Assembly (NCBI RefSeq): GCF_902686445.1
Contig: NC_062222.1
Location: 132,997,035-133,061,034 of the forward strand
Length of the DNA: 64,000 nt
From: Sciurus carolinensis
Lineage: Eukaryota; Chordata; Mammalia; Rodentia; Sciuridae
Reading direction: 5' to 3'
The notes beneath the pieces are model-generated. The model worked only from the letters and a program-made list of their open reading frames with translations, ran no database searches and was not told the origin of the DNA. Numbering within the stretch: position 1 is the first letter of the stretch; every line of letters starts with the position of its first letter. This document shows positions 22,871 through 34,911 of the stretch, piece after piece. A program made the translations under genes and the position numbers.

Positions 22871-23395
22871 CACCATCAGAAGGATCATCCAAATGTAAAA
22901 ATGATACAAAGGCACTCTTAAAAATAAAGAGTAAAATATTAAGTAGAAACAACAAAATGCATTTATGTTTGGTATCAGGTGAGACACATCTACAGAAAGA
23001 AAGATCAAAAGCAGACAAGATACAAGGGTATGGTCATAAAAATTGTGATAAGGGAGGATCCAAGATGGCAGCCTAGAGGACGACTGCATTCCATATTACT
23101 CCATGACTCAGGATTCAAGAGGAAGAAATATTGAGAGAGCCGGAAACAGCGTATAGCCACCGCACCAGACTTCCCTGCTTGGGAGGTAGAACCATAGACC
23201 AAGGCCCAGACCAACAGGGCACCTGGTCACAGTCCAGTGCCCTTGCAGTTGCCCATCTGTCAACACGTGGAGGTGCCTCTGCCCAATAGCATGGAACATA
23301 CCCCACCCGGAGGCCACCATCCCTAAAGGGGCAGCTTCCTTTGTGGATCACTGCATTATCAAGTTCCTCCAAGACTTCAGGTTACTGAAGACTAG

Positions 23396-23404
23396 GAGGT
23401 AAGT
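23396..23404 (+). promoter_or_regulatory. Consensus-like splice donor in L1-B 5'UTR
   Basis: GAG|GTAAGT lies about 100 bases upstream of ORF1. L1-D has AAAG|GTGAGT at the aligned place (complement of 39914-39923), while L1-A and L1-E read AGAGGGGATATAC there and have no donor. Use as a splice site is inferred from the match to consensus only. Confidence 0.4.
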
Positions 23405-23495
23405 TATTGGAAACCTGTAGGTACACTATAAGTCAAGAGGGGGAAACTGTAATACCTCAGATTTTCACTCCTAGAGGGGAAGATACCTGAGCTAT

Positions 23496-24491
23496 ATGAG
23501 AAAACAAGGGAAGAAAGTGTCCCATACATAGATGCTACATCAATAAAATCCAATAACAGCATGGCAGAAGAAATGTCTGAAAGGGAGTTCAGAATGTATG
23601 TAATTAAAATGATCAGAGAAACAAATAATGAGATAAGAGAGCAAATGCAGCCATTGAATGATCATACCAATCAATAGTTAAAACAGCAAATGCAGGAAAC
23701 AAAGGATCATTTCAATAAAGAGATAGAGATTCTGAAAAAAAAAAAAGCAGAAATTCTTGAAATGAAGGAAACAATAAACCAAATTAAAAAACTCCATAGA
23801 AAGCATAACAAAAAGGATAGAACACCTAGAAGACAGAACCTCAGGCATTGAAGGCAAAATATTTAATCTTGAAAACAAAGTAACCAAACAGAGAAGATGG
23901 TAAGAAATCATGAACAGAATCTACAAGAACTATGGGATATCATGAAAAAGCCAAATTTAAGAATTATCAGGATTGAGGAAGGCACAGAGAAACAAACCAA
24001 AGAAATGAACAATCTATTCAATGAAATAATATCAGAAAATTTCCCAAATCTGAAGAATAAAATGGAAAATCAAGTACATGAGGCATATAGGACACCAAAT
24101 GTACAAAATTGCAACAGACTCATGCCAAGCCACATGATAATGAAAGTACCTACCAAAAAAAATAAAAAATAAAAAAATAAACATAGAATTTTAAAGGCTG
24201 TGAGAGAAAAAAATCAAATCATCAGATTTCTCAACCCAGACCCTAAAAGCTAGAAGGGCCTGGAACAGCATTTTTCAAGCTCAGAAAGAAAATGTATGCC
24301 AACCAAAAATCTTATACCCAGCAAAATTTACCTTCAGATTTGATGACAAAATAAAATTCTTCCATGATAAACAAAAGCTAAAAGAATTTACAAAAAGAAA
24401 GCTGGCATTACAGAACATTCTCAGCAAAATATTAAATGAGAAAGAGATAAAAAACAACGATGTAAGTCAGCAAAGGGGGGAACTACCCTAA
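23496..24491 (+). pseudogene. L1-B ORF1 remnant
   Basis: It starts MRKQGKKVSHT and reaches a stop at codon 12, with further stops in the coiled-coil region (for example CAATCAATAG near 23668-23677). A +frame stretch at 23897-24172 still encodes NHEQNLQELWDIMKKPNLRI and the RRM-like segment. A block equivalent to the FRGKPIWISADF segment is deleted near 24218-24224. One copy of the 11-residue coiled-coil repeat is present. It is non-functional. Confidence 0.88.
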
Positions 24492-24548
24492 AGGAATAGC
24501 CAAATAAAGGAGAAACCAAGTCATGTTAAAAATCAAAAATAAGCCAAA

Positions 24549-27500
24549 ATGACTGGGAATACAAATCATATCTCAATAATAACCCTGAATGTTAATGGTC
24601 TGAACTCATCAATCAAAAGACACAGACTGGCAGATTGGATAAAAAGAAAGACCCAACAATATGCAGCATTCAAGAGACTCATTTCATAGAAGGAGATACC
24701 CACAGACAAAAGATGAAAGGATGGGAAAAAACATACCATGCACATTAACTCAGCAAAAAAGCAGGGGTCTCCATCCTCATATCAGATAAAGTGAACTTTA
24801 AGCCAATGTTAATCAGAACGGATAAAGAAGGACATTTCATACTGCTTAAGGGAAACATAAATCAGCAATACATAACAATCATAAATATTTATGCCCCAAA
24901 TAATGGTTCATCCATGTACATCAAACAAACCCTTCTCAATTCCAGGAACCAAATAGACCACAACACAATAATACTAGGTGACTTTAACACACCTCTCTCA
25001 CCACTGGGCAGATCTTCCAAACAAAAATTGAACAAAGAAACCATAGATCTCAATAACACAATTTAGACTTAACAGACATATATAGAATATTCCATCCATC
25101 AATGAGCGAACACACTTTCTTCTCAGCAGCACATGGATCCTTCTCTAAAATAGACCACATATTATGCCACAAAGATACTGTTAGCAGATACAGAAAGATA
25201 CAGATACTACCTTGTATTCTATCAAATCATAATAGAATGAAATTAGAAAAAAATGACAAAATAAAAAACAGAAACTACACCAACTCCTGGAGATTAAATA
25301 ATACGCTATTGAATGATGCATGGAAACAGAAGACATCAGGGGGGAATTTAAAAAATTCTTAGAGGTAAATGAGAAGCAAGATACAACATATCAAAATCTC
25401 TGGGACACTGTGAAACCAGTACTTAGAGGGAAATTTATTTTATGGACTGCATTCAATAAAAGAAGAAAAAGTCAACAAATAAATGATCTGACACTATGGC
25501 TCAAAGCCCTAGAAAAAGAAGAACAGAGCAACACCAAAAGTAGTAGAAGATAGGAAATAGTTAAAATCAGAGCTGAAATCAATGAAATTGAAACAAAAGA
25601 AACAATAAAAAAATAGATAAAATAAAATTTGGTTCTTTGAAAAAATAAACAAAATTGATAAGCCCTTAGCCACACTAACAAAGAGAAGGAAAGAGAAAAC
25701 TCAAATTACTAAAATTCGGGATGAAAAAAGAAATATCATGACAGACAATCTTGAAATACAAAACATAATTAGAAGATATTTTAAAAATCTATACTCCATC
25801 AAAATAGAAAATCTCGGAGACATCAACAGGTTCCTAGAGACATATGATCCACCCAAACTGAAACAGGAGGACATACACAATTTAAATAGATCAATTTCAA
25901 GCAATGAAATAGAATAAGTCATCAAAAGCTACCAACAAAGAAAAGTCTGAGACCAGATGGATTCTCAGCCAAGTTCTACAAGACCTTCAAAGACGAGCTC
26001 ATTCCAATACTCCTCAAAGTATTCCATGAAATAGAAGAGGAGGGAAACCTTCCAAACATTCTCTGAAGCCAATATCACCCTGATACCTAAACCAGACAGA
26101 GACACATCAAGGAAAGAAAATTTCAGAACAATATCTCTAATGAACATAAATGCAAAAATTCTCAACAAAATTTTAGCAAATAGCATACAAAAACTTATTT
26201 AAAAGATAGTGCACCACGATCAAGTGGGTTTTATCCATGGGATACAAGGGTGGTTCAAACATCCAGAAATCAATAAATGTAATTCACCATATCAACAGAC
26301 TTAAAGTCAAGAATCACATGATTATTTCAATAGATGCAGAAAAAGCATTTGATAAAATACAGCATACCTTCATGTTCAAAACTCTAGAAAAAATAGGGAT
26401 AGTAGGAGCATTCCTCAACATTGTAAAGGCTATTTATGTTAAGCCCTTGGTCAATGTCATTCTTAATGGAGAAAAACTGAAAGCATTCCCTCTAAAAACT
26501 GGAACAAGGTAGGGATGCCCTCTTTCACCACTTCTATTCAACATTGTCCTTGAAACTCTAGTCAGAGTGATTAGACAGACCAAAGAATATGAATAGGAAA
26601 AGAAGAACTCAAACTATCCCTATTTGCTTATGACATGATTCTATATTTAGAGGAGCCAGAAAATTCCACCAGAAAATTTCTAGAACTCATAAATGAATTC
26701 AGTAATGTAGCAGGATATGAAATCAATGCTCATAAATTCAATGCATTTTTGTTCATAAGTGAGGAATCTTCTGAAAGAGAATTTAGGGAAACTACCCCAT
26801 TCACAATAGCCTAAAAAAAAAAAAATACTTGGGAATCAATTTAACAAAAGAGGTGAAAGACCTCTACAATGAGAACTACAGAACACTAAAGAAAGAAATT
26901 CAAGAAAACCTTAGAAGATGGAAAGATCTCCCATGTTTTTGGATAGGCAGAATTCATATTGTCAAAATGGCCATACTACCAAAAGTGCTATACAAATTCA
27001 ATGCAATTCCAATTAAAATCCCAATGACAAACTTCACAGAAATAGAGCAAGTAATCACGAAATTCATTTGGAAAAATAAGAGACGCAGAATAACTAACAC
27101 AATCCTTAGCAGGAAGAGTGAAGGAGGGGTATCACAATACCAGAATTTCAACCACTACTGTTCAGTAGTAACAAAAACGGCATGGTATTGGCACCAAAAT
27201 AGACAGGTAGATCAATGGTAGAGAACAGAGGACACAGTGACGAACCCAAATAAATACAGTTTTCTCATATTAGACAAAGGTGCCAAAAACATGCAATGGA
27301 GAAAAGACAGCCTATTCAACAAAGGGTGCTGGGAAAACTGGAAATTCATATAGAACAGAATGAAACTAAACCCCTATCTCTCACCCTGCACAAAACTCAA
27401 CTCAAAATGGATCAAGGACCTTGAAATCAGACCAGAGATCCTGCACCTCATAGAAGAAAATGTTGGTCCAAATCTTAATCATGTCAGCTTAGGGTCAGTC

Positions 27501-28324
27501 TTCCTTAACATGACTCCCAAAGCACAAGAAATAAAAGCAGGAATCAATAATTGGGATAGATTCAAACTAAAAATATATTTCTCAGCAAAGGAAACTATCA
27601 GAAATGTGAAGAGAGAACCTACAGAGTGGGAGAAAATAATTGCCACATATATTTCAGATAGAGCGCTAATCTCCAGAATCTATAAATAACTCAAAAAACG
27701 TTACACCAAGAATACAAATAATCCAATCAACAAACGGGCTAAGGAAATGAGCAGACACTTCACAGAAGAAGATCTACAAGAAATCAACAGATTTATGGAA
27801 AAATGTTCAACATCTCTAGTAATAAGGGAATACAAGTAAAAACTACCCTAAGATTCCATCTCACCCCAATTAGAATGGCAATTATCAAGAATACAAGCAA
27901 CAATAGGTGTTGGCAAGGATGTGGGGAAAAAGGTACACTCATACATTACTGGTGGGGCTGCAAATTAGTGCAGCCACTCTGGAAAGCAGTGTGGAGATTC
28001 CTTAGAAAACTTGGAATGGAACCACCATTTGACCCAGCTATCCCACTTCTTGGCCTATACCCAAAGGACTTAAAATCAGCATACTACAGTGATGCGGGCA
28101 CATCAATGTTCATAGCTGCTCAATTCACAGTAGCTAGGTTGTGGAACCAACCTAGATGCCATTCAATTGATGAATGGATAAAGAAACTGTGGTATATATA
28201 CACAATGGAATATTACTCAGCCATAAAGAAGAATAAAATCAGGGCATTTGCAGGCAAATGGTTGAAGTTGGAGAATATCATGCTAAGTGAGATAATCCAA
28301 TCTCAAAAAACCAAGGACGAATGA
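24549..28324 (+). pseudogene. L1-B ORF2 remnant, RT active site lost
   Basis: Endonuclease motifs are readable in pieces (GDFNTPLSP near 24979; FSKIDHILC near 25142). The RT domain is broken by several frameshifts and stops; TGTR is followed by a stop near 26512. The active site reads FAYDM (26633-26647) in place of FADDM, so one catalytic aspartate is lost. The C-terminal Cys/His cluster ([18 protein letters not shown], 27908-27961) has Tyr in place of one Cys. The last open piece ends at 28324. This is a long-inactive copy. Confidence 0.9.
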
Positions 28325-28587
28325 TCTCTCTGATAAGCAGATACATAATGGGGGTGGGAGGGAGGCAAGAATGGAGGATGGATGGATTGTATAGAGGAAA
28401 AAGAGAGGTGAGAGGGGTTTGGAGAAGGAAAAATAACAGAATGAGACAAACATCATTACCCTATGTACATGTGTGATTACACAAATGGTGTGAGTCTACT
28501 TCATGTACAACCAGAGAATCAAGTTGTACCCCATCCCATTTGTTTACAATGCATCAAAATAAATAAATTATAAAAAAAATTGTGATA

Positions 28588-28589
<2 letters not shown>

Positions 28590-28618
<29 letters not shown>
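28590..28618. repeat. (TG)n microsatellite
   Basis: A pure TG run directly follows the right-hand target-site duplication of L1-B. It is part of the pre-insertion flank. Confidence 0.9.
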
Positions 28619-28620
<2 letters not shown>

Positions 28621-28669
28621 TGTGCGCATGCGAGCGTGTGTGTAATTCAGATGAAATCCTGCTGTTTGC

Positions 28670-29025
28670 AACATATATGACACTGGTGACATTCGACTGA
28701 GTGAACTGAAGTAGACACAGGAAACAAATGCTCCCTGATCGCATGTTGAATGCATATTCTACTGTTGTCAAACTTGTCCAAGCAGAAAGTGTGATGGAGG
28801 TGGCCAGGGCTGAGCGCAGGGAAATGGGAAGATGTTGGTCCATCGGTACAACTGCATGCTTCCAATTTGCAGAGAGGGTAAATCTCACGGTTCCAATACA
28901 CACACACACACACACAGAAAAAGAGTAAATAAGTTAAGTACTGGGTATTTTAATTTGATTATTATGGTCATTTCCCAATGTATGCATGTATCAAATCTGA
29001 AATATATACTTTGAAAAAAGGGAGA
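28670..29025 (+). mobile_element. Decayed L1M 3' end with (AC)n
   Basis: The order of segments (GGTGGCCAGGGCTGAGCG, GGGAAGATGTTGGTCCAT, then TTTGATTATTATGGTCATTT and CAATGTATGCATGTATCAAA) follows the 3'UTR of old L1M elements in sense orientation. An (AC)n microsatellite occupies 28898-28916. It is strongly diverged. Confidence 0.5.
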
Positions 29026-29423
29026 AAGATCAATTCCTACACAATATCTTAATGTGTGGGATAGCACAGAGAAACAAGCAAAGAGAAGGCAGGAAACAAA
29101 GACCAGGGGTAGAGGGAACGGACTGAGAAGGAGCACCAGGTCCATCAGAGCTGCTCGTTCGGTGAGAGCAGAGGCCTGCAGAACCAAGAGCCATCCAGGA
29201 ACAGAGGTATGCTGACGGGTCGCAGGCGATGGCAAAGCCTTCAGCCCAATCAAGGCTTCGCCAAGCTCTGTCACAATAGAAGTAGGTTCTGCCCTACAAG
29301 CCCCTGTTCAGCTCTTTCTGAATCCCTGACCCACGCACACTGTGAGATCAAGGTTTGCTGTTTCCGATATTAAGTTCGGGGGTGATCTGTGATGTGGCCA
29401 TAAACAACTGACAGTATGTAGTG
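29026..29423. other. Unassigned sequence
   Basis: No gene or repeat was recognised. Confidence 0.4.
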
Positions 29424-29790
29424 TGTCTTAGTAGCGTGGGCCACCACAACAAAACACCACAGGGCACCTTATGCAGTAGAGATTTATTTCTGCAGCCTGA
29501 AGCTGAAATGAAGGTGCCGGTCAATTTGGTTCCCTTTTGAAGGCTCTCTTGCTGTCCTGCAGATGACTGCCTCTCTCTGGGTCCTCCCCTGGTGCAGAGA
29601 GCAGGGGAGAAGCAGATTCCCTGGCCTCTTTTTTTTTTTTTATGAAAACACAATTCTATATGAGGTTCATCCTCAACGTCACCTAAATTCAAGCCATGTC
29701 AAAGGCCCCATCTCCAAACACAACCACAGTGGGGACTAGGTGTCAACATCTAGGTACTGAAGGCAGGACCACAATTCAATTCATCTACAC
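29424..29790 (-). mobile_element. MLT1-like MaLR LTR
   Basis: The complement of an MLT1-type LTR is recognisable: AACAAAACACCACAGGG, GAGATTTATTTCTGCAG, AATGAAGGTGCCGGTCAATTT, GTCAAAGGCCCCATCTCC and AATTCAATTCATCTACAC. A T-rich run at about 29630-29642 lies inside it. It is old and diverged. Confidence 0.7.
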
Positions 29791-30852
29791 TTAAGAAAAC
29801 ACTAACACTGAGTGGACCCAGAGGCTCCAACTGCTGCTAATTACAGAAACTCCGTCAAAGCCACAAAGTCACAAATGACAAATTTCAACTACCTCAATCA
29901 TCAAACCTGGGCATTCTCTTCCAGAATCTGCTTGGTTTCTCTTTCTGGAAAATGCTCTTGTTCTTACTCTTTCTCTTTTTCCCCTTCCCTTTAACAGATA
30001 CAGATGATTTTTTATAAGGAAGATTATTCTAATGCTTTTACACTCAAAAATATGTTATGGGCATCTTTCCAACTCAATGTAAAAAATAAATATGCAATGA
30101 ACATTGGGCAGACTGCAGAGTATTCCATTACATGAATAACTATCATTTATATAACGTATCCAATATTGATGAGCATTTAGCTTGTTTCCATTGCTTTGAT
30201 TAACAAAACTGAGATGAATATCCTTGTACATTCATCTTTGCAGTGCTGCTAAATTACTGCCTCAGGAAAGGTTTCTGAAAGTGCAATAGCTCTGCAGAAG
30301 CAATGGACACAACATTTCAAATGATTGATTTTCCTTTTCCATTTGCAAATTATATGCTCATCTTTCTCTGAAGTGATATGTTTGTCCCTGCATGGCAAAA
30401 AAAGGAAAATCAAGCTAAATCCCTCCCTACTTCACCTCAAACACATCATTCTTATATTTTCTAACTTACCGTCATTGTTTATTTAAAAAGTAATTCATGT
30501 TGGAATTTTTCTTCATGTCACGTTTAAAATACGTTAATTTAATACAACATTAGATTGATTTTAGCACTACCTTGCCTCCCTCATCTTTATTGAATTTACT
30601 TTGAATTACAAAACTAAAGCATACTGTTGTGGTAAAGGCAGATTTGTAAGTAGAAATTAAACTTAATTAGGCCATAGGCACCTTCAGCTCCTCTGTCCGG
30701 GGTCCTACCTTCTCCCCCGTCACTGCCAAGACTCATCAGCAGAGGAAGGGAAAAACTTTTCTCTTTCCCCTTTCTTCTTCCCTAGCGCCTCCTGCCTTTT
30801 TTCCCCCTTTTCATTTTTTCTTGTTTTAGGGTTTCTAGGTTGCTTGGTAGCC
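29791..30852. other. Unassigned, with a possible old L1M piece
   Basis: At about 30100-30310 the complement resembles the ORF2 C-terminus/3' region of an old L1 (GAGTATTCCATTACATGAAT, GATGAGCATTTAGCTTGTTT, AATGAATATCCTTG-like). The rest has no assignment; 30690-30810 is pyrimidine-rich. Confidence 0.4.
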
Positions 30853-31162
30853 TAAGTGAAATAAGCCAGGCACAGAAAACAATGCAGCAAAAAAAAATTG
30901 AATCCATACAACTACAGAGTAGAATGGTGGTCACCAACCCTGTGGGAGAGGGAGGACATTGATCAAGGGTTCATAGAGTCAGTGACACAGGAGGAATAAG
31001 TTTTAGTGATATTTTGCATAGAGTCTTAACTGTAATAATTAATAATGCAAGGCACATTTAATAATCACTAAAGGAGTAGATTCTATGTTTCACCGCTCAA
31101 AACAATCCTAAGTATTTGAAGTGTTAGGATTGTTCACTGGCCTGATTTAATCATTTCACATT

Positions 31163-31194
<32 letters not shown>

Positions 31195-31275
31195 ATGAAT
31201 AAAATGTACATACATGCATTAAAACATCATCTTTTACCCCATGAATATGTGTAAATATGAGTTAATTGAAAATAA
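30853..31275 (+). mobile_element. L1M 3' end with (GT)n
   Basis: The sequence follows the sense 3' end of an old L1M: AAGTGAAATAAGCCAGGCAC, GAGTAGAATGGTGGTCACCA, GAGGACATTGATCAAGG, CCTGATTTAATCATTTCACA, and AAAACATCATCTTTTACCCC. A (GT)n microsatellite at 31169-31194 sits in the normally alternating purine-pyrimidine stretch. Confidence 0.75.
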
Positions 31276-32499
31276 CAGTTTTAAAAATTTTACATTGAAG
31301 GTACCATGACTGTCATAGAAAAATCAATATTTGTGGTTCCCATTTCTTTCTTTCCTTCACTGTTCGTCAGTTCCCCCAGCTATCTACTGCTAGCCTTATA
31401 GCATTAGGTCTATCAAAATGGAGGGGCAGAAACTCCTCTCACAGTGCTTGGGTTGGTGGAGACCTTAAGAGGGTGCGGAAGTACCCATGTCATTGTAGTT
31501 ACGGTGTCATCCACAGTGAGACGAGTCCCTTACCAGACTCATCAGCCAGCATGCCCCTGCTTAAGGTCTTAGTTGTGAACCAGTTCTTAGAGAAATAAAA
31601 AGAACGTATCTTCGATGATATGTAAAATGGTCCTACAGGAAATATTGACTGTTATTTACAGCTTGTTTTGCAACTACCTGTGAATTTGGTTTAAATACAC
31701 TTTCTCCTTAGTTTATTTGTTTTTTTAACGACTCATTCAACCTGCTGAGGACAGGAGCTTGGCTTTCCTCATTGCACTTCGGTGTTAATTTTAAGCACCA
31801 ACAAATGTTTGCTGAATTCCTAACTGAATCGCATCCTGACTCCAGGGCTGCTTAGGATGGCAAGACCTGAGCTGTGACCTAAACGTGTGAACGTTCTGGA
31901 CAAATATGATATTTACCTCTACAAAGACTGATGTCATGCCTGGGGAGACGGGCAGCCCTTGACACTGAACCCCTGGTTCCCTGGGAAACAGAGCGCTCAC
32001 TTACTTCCCTTCAGACAGTCCAGCGACCTGACAAGGTCTCTCTCCTAACACTCTGACCTGCAGCTCTTGATGTCAACAGCCTCTGGCCTCCCCATTAAGT
32101 CCAGTAGTCCCTGGCCTCCCCCAAACCCAGCAGCCTCTGGCCTCCTTGCTAAGCGCAGCAGCCCTTCCCCTAAGCCCAGAGCTCAGACTCTTTTCCTTAA
32201 GGTCCACAGGTGCTCCCTGTGCAGAGGTGCTGTGCCACTGTTCTCCTGTCGTCAGATCCCACAGGTGCAGGAGAGACCTGCCCAGGGGTGTCCCACCTTT
32301 CTTCATTAGGAAATCCTTTTTGTATCTTAGGAATAGTTTCTTACATCTTGGGTTCTGAAGGAAAATCATAATTAATTGTATTTCCACAGTTTAAGTTTCT
32401 TGATTTCTTATGTATTATCGAATACTTTGGAAGAAATGCAGGGATTTCTCAATGTTTTGATCTCAAAAAAACCCATCAAATGCAATTGCCTGCCACCCA
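31276..32499. other. Unassigned, with a possible L2 3' end
   Basis: At about 31740-31830, CTGCTGAGGACAGGAGCTTG...CAACAAATGTTTGCTGAATTC resembles an L2 3' end in sense orientation. The remainder has only short incidental frames, for example repeated CTCTGGCC/AGCAGCC at 32085-32165. Confidence 0.4.
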
Positions 32500-32560
32500 A
32501 AGCCTTTCTTTTATTTATTTTTTTTTTGATTTGTTTTTATTGTAAACAAATGGGATACAT

Positions 32561-32576
32561 CTTGTTTCTCTGTTTG
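32561..32576. repeat. 16-bp direct repeat, left copy (TSD of L1-C)
   Basis: CTTGTTTCTCTGTTTG, identical to 34725-34740. Both copies carry a G in the minus-strand reading AAACAAG where L1-A and L1-E have AAACAAC, which indicates that one was copied from the other. Confidence 0.85.
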
Positions 32577-33431
32577 GCATCCATTTTCTTTCAGAGCTTG
32601 AAAAATGTTGTTCCAGGCCCTTCTAGCTTTTAGGGTCTGGATTGAAAAATCTGCTGATATCCGTATTGGTTTCCCCCTGAATGTAATTTGGTTCTTTTCT
32701 CTCACAGCCTTTAAAATTCTGTCTTTATTTTGTATGTTCGGTATTTTCATTATAATGTGCCTTGGTGTGGGTCTGTTGTAATTTTGTGTATTTGGAGTCC
32801 TATAAGCCTCTTGAACTTGATTTTCCATTTTATTCTTCAGATTTGGGAAATTTTCTGATATTATTTCATTGAATAGATTGTTCATTCCTTTGGTTTGTTT
32901 CTCTAAGCCGTCCTCAATCCCAATAATTCTCAAATTTGGTCTTTTCATCATACCCCATAGTTCTTGGAGATTCTGTTCATGATTTCTTACCATCTTCTCT
33001 GTTTGTTCAACTTTGTTTTCCAGGTTAAATATTTTGTCTTCAATATCTGAGGTTCTGTCTTCCAGGTGTTCTATCCTATTGGTTATGCTTTCTATGGAGT
33101 TCTTAATTTGGTTTATTGTTTCCTTCATTTCAAGGATTTCTGTTTGTTTTTTTTTCAATATCTCTAACTCTTTATTGAAATGATCTTTTGCTTCTCGTAT
33201 TTGCTCTTTTAACTGTTGATTGGTGCTATCATTCAATGCCTGCATTTGCTCTTTCATCTCATCATTCAATGCCTGCATTTGCTCTTTCATCTCATTGTTT
33301 GCTTCCCTGATCATTTTAATTATGTACATTCTGAATTCCCTTTCTGTCATTTCTTCTGCCATGCGGTCGTTGGATTTTATTGATGTAATATCTAGATTTG
33401 TTTGGGGCATTTTCTTCCCTTGTTTTCTCAT
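32577..33431 (-). pseudogene. L1-C ORF1, open but 3'-truncated
   Basis: The frame starts MRKQGKKMPQTN at 33431 and stays open for about 285 codons to the truncation point. This is the only copy in the window with an uninterrupted ORF1 coiled coil. The critical A-run is A9 here, which keeps the frame (KKKQTEILEM). Two copies of the 11-residue repeat (EMKEQMQALND) are present. Past the junction the frame reads about 20 foreign residues into the L1-D 3'UTR before a stop at 32511-32513. The C-terminal domain is incomplete, so RNA binding would be impaired. Confidence 0.9.
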
Positions 33432-34089
33432 ATTGTTCAGGAATCAGTGGGTCATTAAGATATTGCAGATTTCCTCTATTGACTTATAATGTCCCTGAAG
33501 ATGGCTAGTATATCCCCTCTTATCCTTCAGTAGCCTGCAGTCTTGGAGGAAGTTGATCATGCGGTGCTCCACAAGGAAGCTGCCTCTCTAGGGTTGGTGA
33601 CCCTCAGGTGGGGTATATTCCCTGATAGTGGGCAGAGGTGCCTCCACTTGTTGACCAATGGTCATCCAAAGGGGAACTAGGCTGCGGGCTGAGGCAAGGC
33701 CTGTTTGTGCCTGTGTCTCTGGTTTTACCGTCCTTGTGGGAAAACCTCACCCAGCAGGGAAGACTCACCCGGTGGGGAGGTCTCGCTGGTCAGTTCCCCT
33801 CCTTGAGGTTCCCCTCAATCTACAACTACCACCTGGCCTGGGCTGTCTTCCTCTGAAACGTTCCCAGGAGCCCAGACCTACCTCCTGGGCCTGGGAGCCT
33901 CACCCTTCGCAGACGAGTCTCCTTAGGCTGCCTCTCCTCAGAGAATCTGCCTGCAGTCCTGGAAACTTCGCTCCGCCCCTAGGCGTGTCTCTGTGCGGCT
34001 CTTCCACCAAGAAGCCCCCTAGATCCTGGGACCCTGCTCTGCACCTAATCACCTGGCTATGCGGCCCCTCCTCTGAGCTGCCACCTGGA

Positions 34090-34724
34090 GTCCCGTACAA
34101 TAGCTCTGAGACCCAGAGACCCGCCACACACCTCCTCCTCCGGACAGCCGCCGGTGTTCCGACGCAGTCACTAGGAGTCCAAGCAACTCACTTCGCGTCT
34201 CCTCCTCCCACCAATCGCCCGTAGCCCTAGGCAGTCACTCCAAGTCCCAGTGCCCCACCCTGTTCCTCCTCCTCCTCGGGGTAGCCCCCCGGATATTCAG
34301 GAGCGGTGGCTCGGAGACCAAGCGACCCACCATGCTTCTCCTCCAGGCAGGCCACCTGTGTTCAGGAGTGGTCGCTTTGAGTCCAAACAACTCACCACTG
34401 GCCTCCTCCTCTGGCAACCGCCTGTGGCTCTGATGCAGTCACTCCTACACCAAGCCACCCGCTGCACTTCTCCTCTTCCTCCGGGCAATCCCCCAGTGTT
34501 CAGAAGGGGTCGTTCTGAGTCCCAACAGCTCCCCACGCAGCTCCTCCTCTGGCAACTGCCTGTAGCTCTGATGCAGTCACTCCTAGACCAAGCCACCCGC
34601 CACGCTTCTCCTCTTCCTCTGGGCAACCCCCCGGTGTTCAGAAGCAGTTGCTCTGAGTCCAAACAGCTCGCCACACAGCTCCTCCTCAGGCAGCCACCCG
34701 GAGCCCCAGTGATTGCTCCAAGTC
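34090..34724 (-). repeat. About 68-bp tandem array in L1-C 5'UTR
   Basis: These are the same GAGGAGGAG-headed units as in L1-A, read on the minus strand, about ten to eleven degenerate units with the first truncated by the insertion end. The plus strand (antisense to L1) is open across 34250-34747. Confidence 0.82.
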
Positions 34725-34740
34725 CTTGTTTCTCTGTTTG
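34725..34740. repeat. 16-bp direct repeat, right copy (TSD of L1-C)
   Basis: CTTGTTTCTCTGTTTG, identical to 32561-32576. It is followed by TACATGAAG, the continuation of the L1-D 3'UTR. Confidence 0.85.
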
Positions 34741-34911
34741 TACATGAAGTAGAGACATATCATTTATGTAATCATACATTTACCCAGGGTAAGAGTTTTT
34801 GATTCATTCTGTTATTTTTTTTCCTACCCCCCCACCTCTCCCACCCCTCTTATCCCTCTATACAGTCCCTCCTTCCTCCATTCTTGCCCCCTCCCACCCC
34901 CTATATGTGTC

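Larger units (their letters stand above)
23051..28574 (+). mobile_element. L1-B: full-length older LINE-1, short 5'UTR
   Basis: A complete L1 of about 5.5 kb: 5'UTR (23051-23495), ORF1 remnant, ORF2 remnant, 3'UTR and A-rich tail. A perfect 13-bp target-site duplication AAAAATTGTGATA flanks it (23038-23050 and 28575-28587), so the short 5' end is the true insertion end. The 5' end (GGAGGATCCAAGATGGCAGC) keeps the AAGATGGC motif but the leader is only about 445 bases and lacks both the 68-bp array of L1-A/C/E and the monomers of L1-D. Many stops and frameshifts mark it as older than L1-A. Confidence 0.94.
32577..34724 (-). mobile_element. L1-C: nested L1 fragment, both ends truncated, no poly(A)
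   Basis: In minus orientation the segment begins inside an L1-A-type 5'UTR (about 270 bases are missing from the 5' end). It passes through the 68-bp array and the rest of the 5'UTR, and stops inside ORF1 just after the codons for ENGC. No ORF2, 3'UTR or A-tail of its own is present. It sits in the 3'UTR of L1-D between two identical 16-bp copies of CTTGTTTCTCTGTTTG (32561-32576 and 34725-34740). It is equivalent to L1-A positions of about 1183-3294. The insertion postdates L1-D. Confidence 0.87.

Noticed and set aside
28568..28915. Frames of 78-115 codons rich in Cys/Val or His/Thr
   Set aside because: They are translations of TG/CA microsatellites and adjacent L1M sequence.
28898..31194. 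Idea that two L1M 3' ends gained microsatellites at the same site
   Set aside because: The (AC)n at 28898 and the (GT)n at 31169 lie at different positions relative to the L1M landmarks.
32571..32580. Splicing as the origin of the ORF1-to-3'UTR junction in L1-C
   Set aside because: The junction has no GT at the ORF1 side and no AG at the 3'UTR side, and the 16-bp duplication at the far end is explained only by insertion.
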